Source: Flavobacterium sp. HJJ (GTDB lineage: Bacteria > Bacteroidota > Bacteroidia > Flavobacteriales > Flavobacteriaceae). From it: DNA of 64,000 nt. The notes below the pieces were generated by a model that worked only from the letters and a program-made list of their open reading frames with translations, was not told where the DNA came from and ran no database searches. Both the position numbers and the translations under genes were made by a program. The stretch covers positions 19,079 to 83,078 of the forward strand of contig NZ_JADKPR010000022.1 in assembly GCF_015351475.1 (NCBI RefSeq), in the 5' to 3' direction. Shown here piece by piece: positions 10,601 through 17,913 of the stretch. How positions within the stretch are numbered: position 1 is the stretch's first letter; each line of letters begins with the position of its first letter.

Positions 10601-11005
10601 ACCTGTCTTAACGATTGCTTCAGACTTAATTACACTGGTAGCATAGCCTAAAGATTTCTTTGCTTTAGATTGTCCAAGTGCTGTTACAACAACCTCATTA
10701 AGATTTTGAGAAGATGATATCAATTTTACATTAAGAACAGCAGAACCTGTAAGTGTAACTTCCTTTGTTACATATCCTACGTAAGAAACTACTAATACCG
10801 CAGACAAATTTGGCACCTTAAGACTATAGGCTCCATCAAAATCTGCAGAAGCACCCGTTGAAGATCCTTTAACAACGATAGTGGTTCCTGGCAAAGGCAT
10901 ACCAGCACCATCTGTAATTTTACCTGTAACTGTTGTTTGAGCATTACCGCTATAGAAACTGAGCATGCAAAAAACAAACAGTAGTTTTAATACTTTTTGA
11001 ATCAT
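7673..11005 (-). CDS. SusC/RagA-family TonB-dependent outer membrane transporter
   Basis: A 1110-residue TonB-linked channel for oligosaccharide import. Order: signal peptide (MIQKVLKLLFVFCMLSFYSGNAQ), a carboxypeptidase-regulatory-like domain (TVTGKITDGAGMPLPGTTIVVKG), a plug domain (KTGSPTIANSLYGKAPGV, IRGLNSIKG, ILKGASAAALYGSEAVNGVV), then a 22-strand-type barrel ending in an aromatic residue (LMMRASF). The frame is open for 13 more codons, but the ATG at 11005 gives a clean signal peptide. It is first in a unit with susD, PNGase F-II and M28. A terminator lies upstream at 11314-11360 and a PUL motif at 11103, so this unit has its own promoter. Confidence 0.95.
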   Translation of the reverse strand: MIQKVLKLLFVFCMLSFYSGNAQTTVTGKITDGAGMPLPGTTIVVKGSSTGASADFDGAYSLKVPNLSAVLVVSYVGYVTKEVTLTGSAVLNVKLISSSQNLNEVVVTALGQSKAKKSLGYATSVIKSEAIVKTGSPTIANSLYGKAPGVRVNSSPGGNGVINITIRGLNSIKGKTNPLIVLDGVPIRDGEAKNNDYWGDSRMRNNGLADINPEDIDNISILKGASAAALYGSEAVNGVVLITSKSGKGKKGLGVDFSTSYSMNKIAYLPRFQYERGPGYSNNNYASSGFVLPDGFAHYDIDGDGIKETRGVSGASQSNFGMWFDGQPIMSWDGVVRPYSAQKDGYKNMFQNSWDGATNIAISNNTENSSIRLSYTHNESQALTMGNMNKKNTLNLNASFNTGKYSKTDVIVSYMNQNTHNRAILMDRLVNNFAGMMSPFDNGDWYKAKYKTSLGYKYVTGSGDSSTPDENIKRNGFKADIGDYFWNTNEKSNDEITNRLIASITETLTLYKDLKLRGRVSTDLTSINVEAKEPVEIPLIYGIASGSFSMNSNDYNVLYGDVMLIYNKKINEDFEVGAQAGYNATKETGSALSRSTDGGLSVEGWYDINSSNKLITSTSSRSLLLKDAVFGTVNGSYKNYLFLEGTIRKDRTSTMHPDDNAFTYPSVNSSFVLSEAVKLPEVISYAKLRASWGIVGNYPEIYQSNVAFNQTTLGTQGTNAPVLTTTSNAAYGNEGIKPEMKNEVELGFETKFFDRRLGLDLSYYNAKIKDQILPMSLAPTTGATSIFSNVGDLSNQGIEIALTGSPILTNDFSWNITLNWAKNNNKIKKLANGASEYLHTDYDGSAAQLKSVVGDPMGGIYAHPVMTDANGNKMVDSDGFYMIDGNKWEKYGTATPKGVGGLLNSFTYKDFTLDVNIDYSYGGYLMPTGLNWMSARGLTEESLNYSTNDRGGLTYYMDANGQGVQVPNSATAGPGGQTLYRDGMLMDGVTADGAVNTNVISQAGYYNMTYNWGGPQYSSSRYELYIVKNDYIKMREISFAYNMPIAWANKIGATKLTFSAFGRNLFYIYRTIKDMDAEGTVAGTRWDQNVNNAGLTPSARSFGLMMRASF

Positions 11006-11080
11006 AAATTTAGTTTTTGGGTTAAAAAAGTTAACTGCCAACACTAACTGTTGGTTAATATTTAGTTAAATTTAACAACA

Positions 11081-11116
11081 TTGAACCAATGAAAAACTAA
11101 ATTTTCGACCAATGAC
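11081..11116 (-). promoter_or_regulatory. Shared PUL motif upstream of susC, site A
   Basis: Two direct copies, TTGAACCAATGA (11081) and TTCGACCAATGA (11104), are offset by 23 bases, about two helical turns. They lie 76-111 bases before the susC ATG. The right copy matches the sites at 2897, 41951 and 44291. The spacing is suggestive of a dimeric regulator such as the LytTR protein encoded at 38991, but this is inference. No clear Bacteroidota -7/-33 promoter was recognised. Confidence 0.5.
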
Positions 11117-11313
11117 TAACCAACCACGCTGTTCGTTAATTTTGCTATAATTTTTCACTAAAAAAACTCATTTCAACTATAATTATCAGTCAAATTGTTC
11201 TTAAGACATATAAATCACAATAATAACCGCTGATTAAGTAAAAAAACTATACTTAGCAAAATGTTAAAAGAATAAAATTTGTCTTTATTTGAGTTAAATA
11301 TAAATTAACAAAT

Positions 11314-11360
11314 AAAAAGAGAGGCTCTATCACCGGTTATGTGATACAGCCTCTCTTTTT
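11314..11360. terminator. Strong bidirectional terminator between the two PUL units
   Basis: AAAAAGAGAGGCT (11314-11326) pairs perfectly with AGCCTCTCTTTTT (11348-11360). An inner stem ATCAC/GTGAT surrounds a seven-base loop. On the minus strand it lies downstream of the GH3 gene and upstream of susC. It therefore separates the exo-glycosidase unit from the susCD-PNGase unit. Confidence 0.88.
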
Positions 11361-11465
11361 ATTTTTATAAATCCTATCAAAATATTGATATCAAATATTC
11401 ATTCACAAGGATTAGTTTTACTGTTAAAATTTAATTTAAATATTATCAATAGTATTCAAACTAAA

Positions 11466-14129
11466 TCAATTATTTAAGACACTGAAGCTTAACTTTTGTA
11501 AATCTGTCGAATTTCCTCCTACCATTACAACAAAGTTTCCAGGTTCGACAACCTCTTTCATTTCGCGGTTCCAAAGAGACAGCTCATTGGGAGTAATAGT
11601 AAAATCGACATGTTTAGTTTCACCTTTCTTTATAAATAATCTTTTGAAACCTTTTAATGTTTTTTCTGGAGTTGTTACACTACTGTAAACATCATTAATA
11701 TACAACTGAACAACCTCATCACCATCAAAATTTCCGACGTTTTTCACATCAATACTTACCTTCAATTCTTCGTTTGTCTTTATTTCAGCCGAACTGATAG
11801 CTAAATTCGAATATTCGAACTTTGTATAACTCAAACCATATCCAAAAGTATATAAAGGATTTTCACTTTCGCTGACATATCTATGAATAGCAGATCGTTT
11901 CTGATTGTAATAAATAGGAAGCTGTCCGACAGATTTAGGAAAGGTAATTGGCAGTCTTCCTCCTGGATTGTAATTTCCAAATAAAACATCGGCTACTGCC
12001 TTTCCTCCTGCTTCACCAGGAAACCAGCCTTCAACAATTGCAGGAATATTGTCGTTGATCCAGTTTACCGAAAGCGGACGGCCATTTAACAGTACACAAA
12101 CTACAGGAGTTCCTGTTTTCTGAATTGCCTCAATAAGTTCTTGCTGCATTCCGTGTAAATCTAAAGATGCAACATCTCTGTTTTCTTCTACCAATTCATT
12201 AGATTCACCTAACACCACAATAGCAACATCCGCTTTTTTAGCAATATCTATCGCTGGCTGAAAATTTACTTTTTCTAAATTCCAGCGCAAGTGAGCTCTG
12301 GCTCCCCAGCCACCTTCCCACATTTCGATGCGGACTTTGTATTTTTTTCCTGCTTCGATATTCTTTGGAGTCGTAACTATACTAGTTGCTCCTTTTGTCC
12401 AATTATCAATAACTAGCTGATCATCGATCCACATTCTGATTCCATCATCAGAACTTAGGCCTAACCAGCCGTCAAACGACTTTTCCGATTTTATATAACC
12501 TGTCCAGCGAATAGAGAAATCATCATCTGTAACCCCATCACCCGGAGACCAAGGCCAGTCAAATTCTAATTGCTTATCGGTGCGGGTTAATGCTGGAACT
12601 CCTTCAACATTTCTGTTGTTGAAATATTCCCCTTTTAAACCATTTTGTGATTCGTCTGGTGTAAATAAAAATTTCGACGGAATAATTTGTCCTTTTACAA
12701 TTAAGGGAACTCCTTCTTCATAAAGCACATTTGTTTTAGTGCCAACCACTTCTTTAATTCCTTCTAGAACGGTTTTCCCCACTTTGTTATGAACTGAATA
12801 TCCTCCCAATCTTGACACATCAGCATTGGGTCCGATAACGGCAATTGTTTGAATGTCTTTTTTTAAAGGTAAAATACTATTGTCGTTTTTTAATAAAACA
12901 ATAGATTTAAGACCAGCTTCCAAAGCAATATCCTGATTTTCTTTGGTATGAAAACGCTCTTTGATTAAATGGTCTGCCGTATACGGGTTTTCGAATAGTC
13001 CCAATAAAAATTTAAGACGCAGCACACCACCAGCTGCACGGTCAATATCTTCCATTGATAATTTCTTTTCATTCACTAATTCGATAACTGTTTTTTGCCA
13101 AAACTCATTTGTAAAATCATAAAACTGCATATCGACACCAGCCAAAACGGCTTGTCTGATACTTTCTTTTGGAGAATCTGTTACATGATGCGTGGTTTGA
13201 AGGTATTTAATAGCCCCTAAATCGGAGACTACAATTCCTTTAAAACCCCATTCTTCTCTCAAAACATCTGTCAATAACCAGCGATTTGCAGCACAAGGAA
13301 TGCCGTCTAATTCTGAATACGCACACATTGTTCCTAAAGCACCGCCTTTTGTAAATGCTTTTTGAAACGATGGAAGATGATCTTCACGAGCCGAACGTTC
13401 TCCCACCAAAATTGGCGAAGAATTTCCTCCAGCCTGTGGAATACCGTGAACTGCAAAGTGTTTTGGTTCTGCAATTATAGATCGGTCTGATTTTAAATCA
13501 TCGCCCTGCATCCCTTTTATAAATGCCAAACCAATTTCACTGTTTAAATACGCATCTTCCCCAAAAGTTTCAGCAACTCTTCCCCAGCGTGGTTCACGGC
13601 CTAAATCTAAATTTGGGCCTAAACCAAAATGTACCCCGTGTGCTCTGGCTTCGGTAGCAATTACTCTCCCAACCCTATCCATCACGTTAGTGTCCCAGGT
13701 TGCACCTAAACCAATGTTCATTGGAAAAGCCGTACTTCCGTCATCTAGATAACCATGAAGCATCTCGCACATAATAAGAGCTGGAATCCCCCATTTATTG
13801 CTTTTAATTACCTCTTTTTGAAGATCATTAATCATTTTAGCCGATCTTGGATAAATATCGTGAATGGCTCCTATTCCTAGATTACCGGCTTTAGTTTTGG
13901 TTTTGGTCTTTGAAAAATCTTCGCCTTCCTTAAAAAATTCGCCTTTATACATATCCATCTGGCGTACTTTTTCCTCAAGAGTCATTCGGCTTAATAAATC
14001 TTTCAAACGCTCTTCGACTGGTAATCCAGCATTTTGATAGGGATATTTATTCTGTGCCGAAATCGGGTTAAAAAACCCTAGGAAAACAGCTAAAACAATC
14101 GCTTTCTTTTTTAATATTAATCGTAACAT
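11466..14129 (-). CDS. GH3 beta-glycosidase with PA14 insert
   Basis: An 887-residue glycoside hydrolase family 3 enzyme with signal peptide (MLRLILKKKAIVLAVFLGFFNPISAQ). The N-terminal TIM-barrel domain holds the nucleophile Asp303 in VVSDLGAIKY, and PKHFAVHG is the usual beta-glucosidase/xylosidase-type motif rather than the NagZ His-Asp dyad. A PA14 carbohydrate-binding domain is inserted at about 495-620 (LKGEYFNN..., GWLGLSSDDGIRMWID). The sandwich domain resumes after it, and a fibronectin III-like domain ends the protein. It starts 16 bases after the GH92 stop and is the last gene of the long unit. Beta-glucosidase, beta-xylosidase and beta-N-acetylglucosaminidase activities all occur in related GH3 proteins. 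Its part in N-glycan breakdown is unclear. Confidence 0.9.
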   Translation of the reverse strand: MLRLILKKKAIVLAVFLGFFNPISAQNKYPYQNAGLPVEERLKDLLSRMTLEEKVRQMDMYKGEFFKEGEDFSKTKTKTKAGNLGIGAIHDIYPRSAKMINDLQKEVIKSNKWGIPALIMCEMLHGYLDDGSTAFPMNIGLGATWDTNVMDRVGRVIATEARAHGVHFGLGPNLDLGREPRWGRVAETFGEDAYLNSEIGLAFIKGMQGDDLKSDRSIIAEPKHFAVHGIPQAGGNSSPILVGERSAREDHLPSFQKAFTKGGALGTMCAYSELDGIPCAANRWLLTDVLREEWGFKGIVVSDLGAIKYLQTTHHVTDSPKESIRQAVLAGVDMQFYDFTNEFWQKTVIELVNEKKLSMEDIDRAAGGVLRLKFLLGLFENPYTADHLIKERFHTKENQDIALEAGLKSIVLLKNDNSILPLKKDIQTIAVIGPNADVSRLGGYSVHNKVGKTVLEGIKEVVGTKTNVLYEEGVPLIVKGQIIPSKFLFTPDESQNGLKGEYFNNRNVEGVPALTRTDKQLEFDWPWSPGDGVTDDDFSIRWTGYIKSEKSFDGWLGLSSDDGIRMWIDDQLVIDNWTKGATSIVTTPKNIEAGKKYKVRIEMWEGGWGARAHLRWNLEKVNFQPAIDIAKKADVAIVVLGESNELVEENRDVASLDLHGMQQELIEAIQKTGTPVVCVLLNGRPLSVNWINDNIPAIVEGWFPGEAGGKAVADVLFGNYNPGGRLPITFPKSVGQLPIYYNQKRSAIHRYVSESENPLYTFGYGLSYTKFEYSNLAISSAEIKTNEELKVSIDVKNVGNFDGDEVVQLYINDVYSSVTTPEKTLKGFKRLFIKKGETKHVDFTITPNELSLWNREMKEVVEPGNFVVMVGGNSTDLQKLSFSVLNN

Positions 14130-14145
14130 AAGTTGTGGTTGTTTT

Positions 14146-16389
14146 TTAATTTTGAATCACTTTTAGCGCAGTTCCATTTACAAAATCATCATGAGTGATA
14201 AAAAAACTGTTATGGTCTTTCCCTTCTAATTGGATCTTTTTAATTTTCCCGCCATTATTGATTTCACGTTCAATTACGATACTTTTATTTTTATAATACC
14301 TTGAATCTAATTGAATGGTTATTTTATCAAACATTGGTGTTGTAATCGTGTATATTGGATTACCAGGAGCGATTGGGTAAATTCCCATCATTGAGTATAC
14401 CAGCCATGCAGACATTGTTCCAGTATCGTCATTTCCAGGTAATCCTTTTGGTTTATTCTGAAAATATTCTTTCACTAATTTTTTTACCAATTCCTGACTT
14501 CTCCATTCCTCACCTTTTATGTAATTAAACAAATAAGGGTACGCAATATCAGGTTCATTTGCCATATCAAATTGTTTTACATCAAAAAGTTTTTGCAATT
14601 GACTGGTAAAGTTTTTTTCTCCTCCCATCAATTTTATAAGTCCTTTGATATCGTGGGGCATCATGAAAGAATATTGCCATGCATTACCTTCGATAAAGCC
14701 AATATTTTCTTCGAAATTAGCTCCGGACAAAGGATCAAACGGCTCATAAAAACTGCCGTTTTCGGTTCTTGGATGGAGCATTTTCAATTCTTTATCATAT
14801 AATTTTCTGTATGATAATGAGCGGTTTTTAAATCGTTCTTCGTCTTCTTTTTTTCCTAATGCTTTCGCTAAAAGTGAAATCGAATAATCCGAAGCATTAT
14901 ATTCCTGAGTTGTAGAAACAGAACCTCTGTCTTTGGTCGTTACAAACCCTTTTTGAATGTAATCCTGAAGTCCGGGACGCAGAGGATTATTTCCAATCTG
15001 GTCAGCTCCTTTCAGCATGGCTTGGTAAGCTTTTTGCACATCAAAATCCCTAATTCCTTTTAGATAAGTATCTGCAATGACAATACTTGCAGGGTCGCCG
15101 ACCATCGTAAATGTTTCTGTCGAATTTAATTCCCACTTGGGGAGCCAGCCATTTTCATCATACATCTGAAGCATGCTTTTTACCATATCTGACTGCTGTT
15201 TTGGATACACCAAAGACATGAGCTGATGTAAATTTCTATACGTATCCCAAAGTGAAAAAACAGTGTAGCGGGTTCCTGCTGTTTTACCTATTTTTCCCGT
15301 TTTTATTTCAGGATATTCACCATTACTATCATTTAAAGTATTTGGATGAATTAACGTATGATACAATGCCGTGTAAAAAACTGTCTTTTCTTCTTTTGAA
15401 CCTCCTTCGACTAAAATCTTCGAAAGTTCCTGATTCCATTCGTTATAGGTATCTTTATAAACGGTATCAAATGATTTGTTTCCAGTCTCTTTTTCTAAAT
15501 TTTCTCTGGCATTTTCGATACTTACATACGAAACGCCAATTTTAACTTCGACAGTTTCTTCTTTATCAAAATGATACGTAAAATAAGTCCCAATGCTGTC
15601 GCCAACGACCATTTTGGTATTATTTTCCATCAATCTGGTTTTCCCGTTATAGGTCATCCATTGTGCCTCGACTCCATTGTATTTTGAATGTTTTTTCCAT
15701 ACTCCAAACTTTGCTGCGGGTTTAGAAAACTTGGCAGCAAAATATACCGGATAAGCAGCTTCCGGGCTGTTGTAACAGAAAGAACCAACGCTGCGCATTC
15801 CTTCAACTTCAGTTGATGAAACTATTTGTACCATCGCGCCTTCTTCATTTGTTAAACCCAAACCAAGATTTAATAAAATATTAGACTGCCCTTTTGGAAA
15901 CGTAAATCTGCTTACACCCACTCTTTTCGAAGCGGTAAATTCAGCTTTAACATTGTATTTATCAATTTTTGAACTGTAATAAGCCGTTTTTGCCACTTCC
16001 TCAGAATAAGCCGAACCATATTTTAAATGATCCGTTTCAACATTACCGGTTGTAGGCATTAATAATATAACACCTAATTCTGGACAGCCTACCCCGCTTA
16101 AATTTACCTGAGAAAAACCAGTTAAAAAGGTATTCTCATTTACATACGGGTTGGAGAGCCAGCGGCTGTCTTTCTCTAATGGTAAATTTTTAGAGCCAGC
16201 TACATTAAACGGACTAATACTCGCCATTCCTCTTGGAGCAATTGGACCGGGAAAAGCTGCACCATAATTTGAAGTTCCAATAAATGGGTTTACGTAATCT
16301 GCAGGCTGTTGCGCATAAATAGCTGCATTACTAAAAAACAGCATGGCTATACATGCTGTTTGTATTATAATCCTTTTATTTAAAACCAT
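14146..16389 (-). CDS. GH92 alpha-mannosidase, divergent subfamily
   Basis: A secreted 747-residue GH92 enzyme (signal peptide ending near AIYAQ), a calcium-dependent inverting exo-alpha-mannosidase. It keeps YVNPFIGTSNYGAAFPGP, SLWDTYRNLHQLMSLVYP and a Glu in NEPDIAYPYLFN (Glu612) at the catalytic-acid position. The base region reads GNDDTGTMSAW instead of the G(N/D)ED(C/N)GQ of the other three GH92 proteins here. That suggests another linkage preference within the alpha-1,2/1,3/1,4/1,6 range of the family. It is in a tight unit: 10 bases after GH29 and 16 before GH3. Confidence 0.9.
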   Translation of the reverse strand: MVLNKRIIIQTACIAMLFFSNAAIYAQQPADYVNPFIGTSNYGAAFPGPIAPRGMASISPFNVAGSKNLPLEKDSRWLSNPYVNENTFLTGFSQVNLSGVGCPELGVILLMPTTGNVETDHLKYGSAYSEEVAKTAYYSSKIDKYNVKAEFTASKRVGVSRFTFPKGQSNILLNLGLGLTNEEGAMVQIVSSTEVEGMRSVGSFCYNSPEAAYPVYFAAKFSKPAAKFGVWKKHSKYNGVEAQWMTYNGKTRLMENNTKMVVGDSIGTYFTYHFDKEETVEVKIGVSYVSIENARENLEKETGNKSFDTVYKDTYNEWNQELSKILVEGGSKEEKTVFYTALYHTLIHPNTLNDSNGEYPEIKTGKIGKTAGTRYTVFSLWDTYRNLHQLMSLVYPKQQSDMVKSMLQMYDENGWLPKWELNSTETFTMVGDPASIVIADTYLKGIRDFDVQKAYQAMLKGADQIGNNPLRPGLQDYIQKGFVTTKDRGSVSTTQEYNASDYSISLLAKALGKKEDEERFKNRSLSYRKLYDKELKMLHPRTENGSFYEPFDPLSGANFEENIGFIEGNAWQYSFMMPHDIKGLIKLMGGEKNFTSQLQKLFDVKQFDMANEPDIAYPYLFNYIKGEEWRSQELVKKLVKEYFQNKPKGLPGNDDTGTMSAWLVYSMMGIYPIAPGNPIYTITTPMFDKITIQLDSRYYKNKSIVIEREINNGGKIKKIQLEGKDHNSFFITHDDFVNGTALKVIQN

Positions 16390-16399
16390 ACCTTTACTT

Positions 16400-17884
16400 T
16401 TATCTGTTTACAGCTTCAATTTTTAATGTCCAAGCTTCTTTTGCCGGCAGGTTATTTCTTAAGCTTTCTGGAATTATGACTTTAAATCCTTCAGCTTCTT
16501 TTGTCCATTTTAATGCCGTTGTAGAACCTAGCATCGTAATCTTAGTTCCTTTTTTGGGACTGATAGATTTTACCGTAAGTTCTGCTGGTATTTTATCTTC
16601 TCCATCTTTAGCCATATAAAACAAGAACACATTTCCAGCTTTATTTTGGGTCATGCAAATGTTGTTTTCTTTGTACGGTGCAATGGGTGCTGTGTTATAA
16701 ATTGCTGTACTGTTTACTTTCATCCAATCGCCATAAGCCTTTAATAGATCGTACGCTCCCTGCTGCCAATCCCCTTCTGGACTTGGCGCTACATTCAGCA
16801 ATAAATTGCCGCCTTTTGCAACAACATCAATAAGCATATGGATTCCTTGTCTGCCAGTTAAATAAGTAGCATCCGGAGTATAAGACCATCCTCCGCCAGA
16901 AGTAATACAAGATTCCCAAGGATAAGGCAGCGTTTTTTCTGGCACTCTGTTTTCGGGTGTTAAGTAGTTTTGATTTTTACCGTGAACTGCTCTGTCAACA
17001 ACAATTAATCCTGGCTGTTTCTGACGGGCTTTTACAACCAGCTCATCCATTTTTGGATCTTGATTTACAACTCTGTGTTTGATAAAGCCATTTTTCGCTT
17101 CGTTTTCGGCAAACTTTTCATCATAGTTTTCTTTGATATTTTGTTGGTCTCTTTTTTTAACCCATCCACCATCTAACCATAAAATATCAATTTTACCGTA
17201 ATCTGATAATAATTCTAAAATTTGATTGTGTGTAAAATCAACATATTTCTGCCATTTTTCTGGATAAAGTGCTGGATCGTAATTTACATTTCTATCAAAA
17301 GCCGGAAAATAAGGATCCCAATAATTTTCATTATGCCAATCTGGTTTAGAGAAATAAGCTCCAACGGATAAATTTTCATTTCTAAAAGCATTAAAAACTT
17401 CTTTGGCAATATTCGCTTTTGGATTAGTACTAAAAGGAACATCTTTATTAGTTACTTTATAATCCGAATATTTGGTATCAAACATGTTGAAACCATCATG
17501 ATGTTTGGTGGTAAAAACCATGTATTTCATTCCTGCATATTTCGCCGCTTTTGCCCATTTTGCAGGATCAAATTTTACTGGATTAAATGTTTTTATCAAT
17601 CCTTCATAATCCTTTACATACTGATTATAATTAGCTGGATTGCTTCCTTTTTTTCGTTCGCACCATCCATAATCTTCCGGGCAGATAGACCAGGATTCAA
17701 CAATTCCCCATTGGCTGTAAGTTCCCCAGTGCATCAGCAGTCCAAATTTTTCGCCTTGCCATACATCCAAATTTTTTAATACTAACGGATCCGTTTCCGA
17801 CACATATCTTTCGTCTTCATAAATCGCTTGTGAAAATAACTGCACCGAAAATAACAGGGCTAAAATTGCTATTCTTTTTTTCAT
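16400..17884 (-). CDS. GH29 alpha-L-fucosidase
   Basis: A 494-residue retaining alpha-fucosidase with signal peptide (MKKRIAILALLFSVQLFSQ). The barrel shows FGLLMHWGTYSQWG near the N-terminus, TTKHHDGF, and the nucleophile Asp238 in ILWLDGGW. A beta-sandwich domain makes up the C-terminal 110 residues. It is one of three GH29 enzymes at this locus and differs from them around the active site (LDGGW here, FDGDW and FDGAN in the others). The three probably divide core alpha-1,6 and antennary alpha-1,2/1,3/1,4 fucose between them. Which does which cannot be told from sequence. Confidence 0.92.
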   Translation of the reverse strand: MKKRIAILALLFSVQLFSQAIYEDERYVSETDPLVLKNLDVWQGEKFGLLMHWGTYSQWGIVESWSICPEDYGWCERKKGSNPANYNQYVKDYEGLIKTFNPVKFDPAKWAKAAKYAGMKYMVFTTKHHDGFNMFDTKYSDYKVTNKDVPFSTNPKANIAKEVFNAFRNENLSVGAYFSKPDWHNENYWDPYFPAFDRNVNYDPALYPEKWQKYVDFTHNQILELLSDYGKIDILWLDGGWVKKRDQQNIKENYDEKFAENEAKNGFIKHRVVNQDPKMDELVVKARQKQPGLIVVDRAVHGKNQNYLTPENRVPEKTLPYPWESCITSGGGWSYTPDATYLTGRQGIHMLIDVVAKGGNLLLNVAPSPEGDWQQGAYDLLKAYGDWMKVNSTAIYNTAPIAPYKENNICMTQNKAGNVFLFYMAKDGEDKIPAELTVKSISPKKGTKITMLGSTTALKWTKEAEGFKVIIPESLRNNLPAKEAWTLKIEAVNR

Positions 17885-17913
17885 TGTTCTCTCTCCTTTA
17901 TATTTAAATTCTT

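Noticed and set aside
11006..11044. Longer SusC start at 11044
   Set aside because: The extra 13 codons precede a complete signal peptide that starts at the ATG at 11005.
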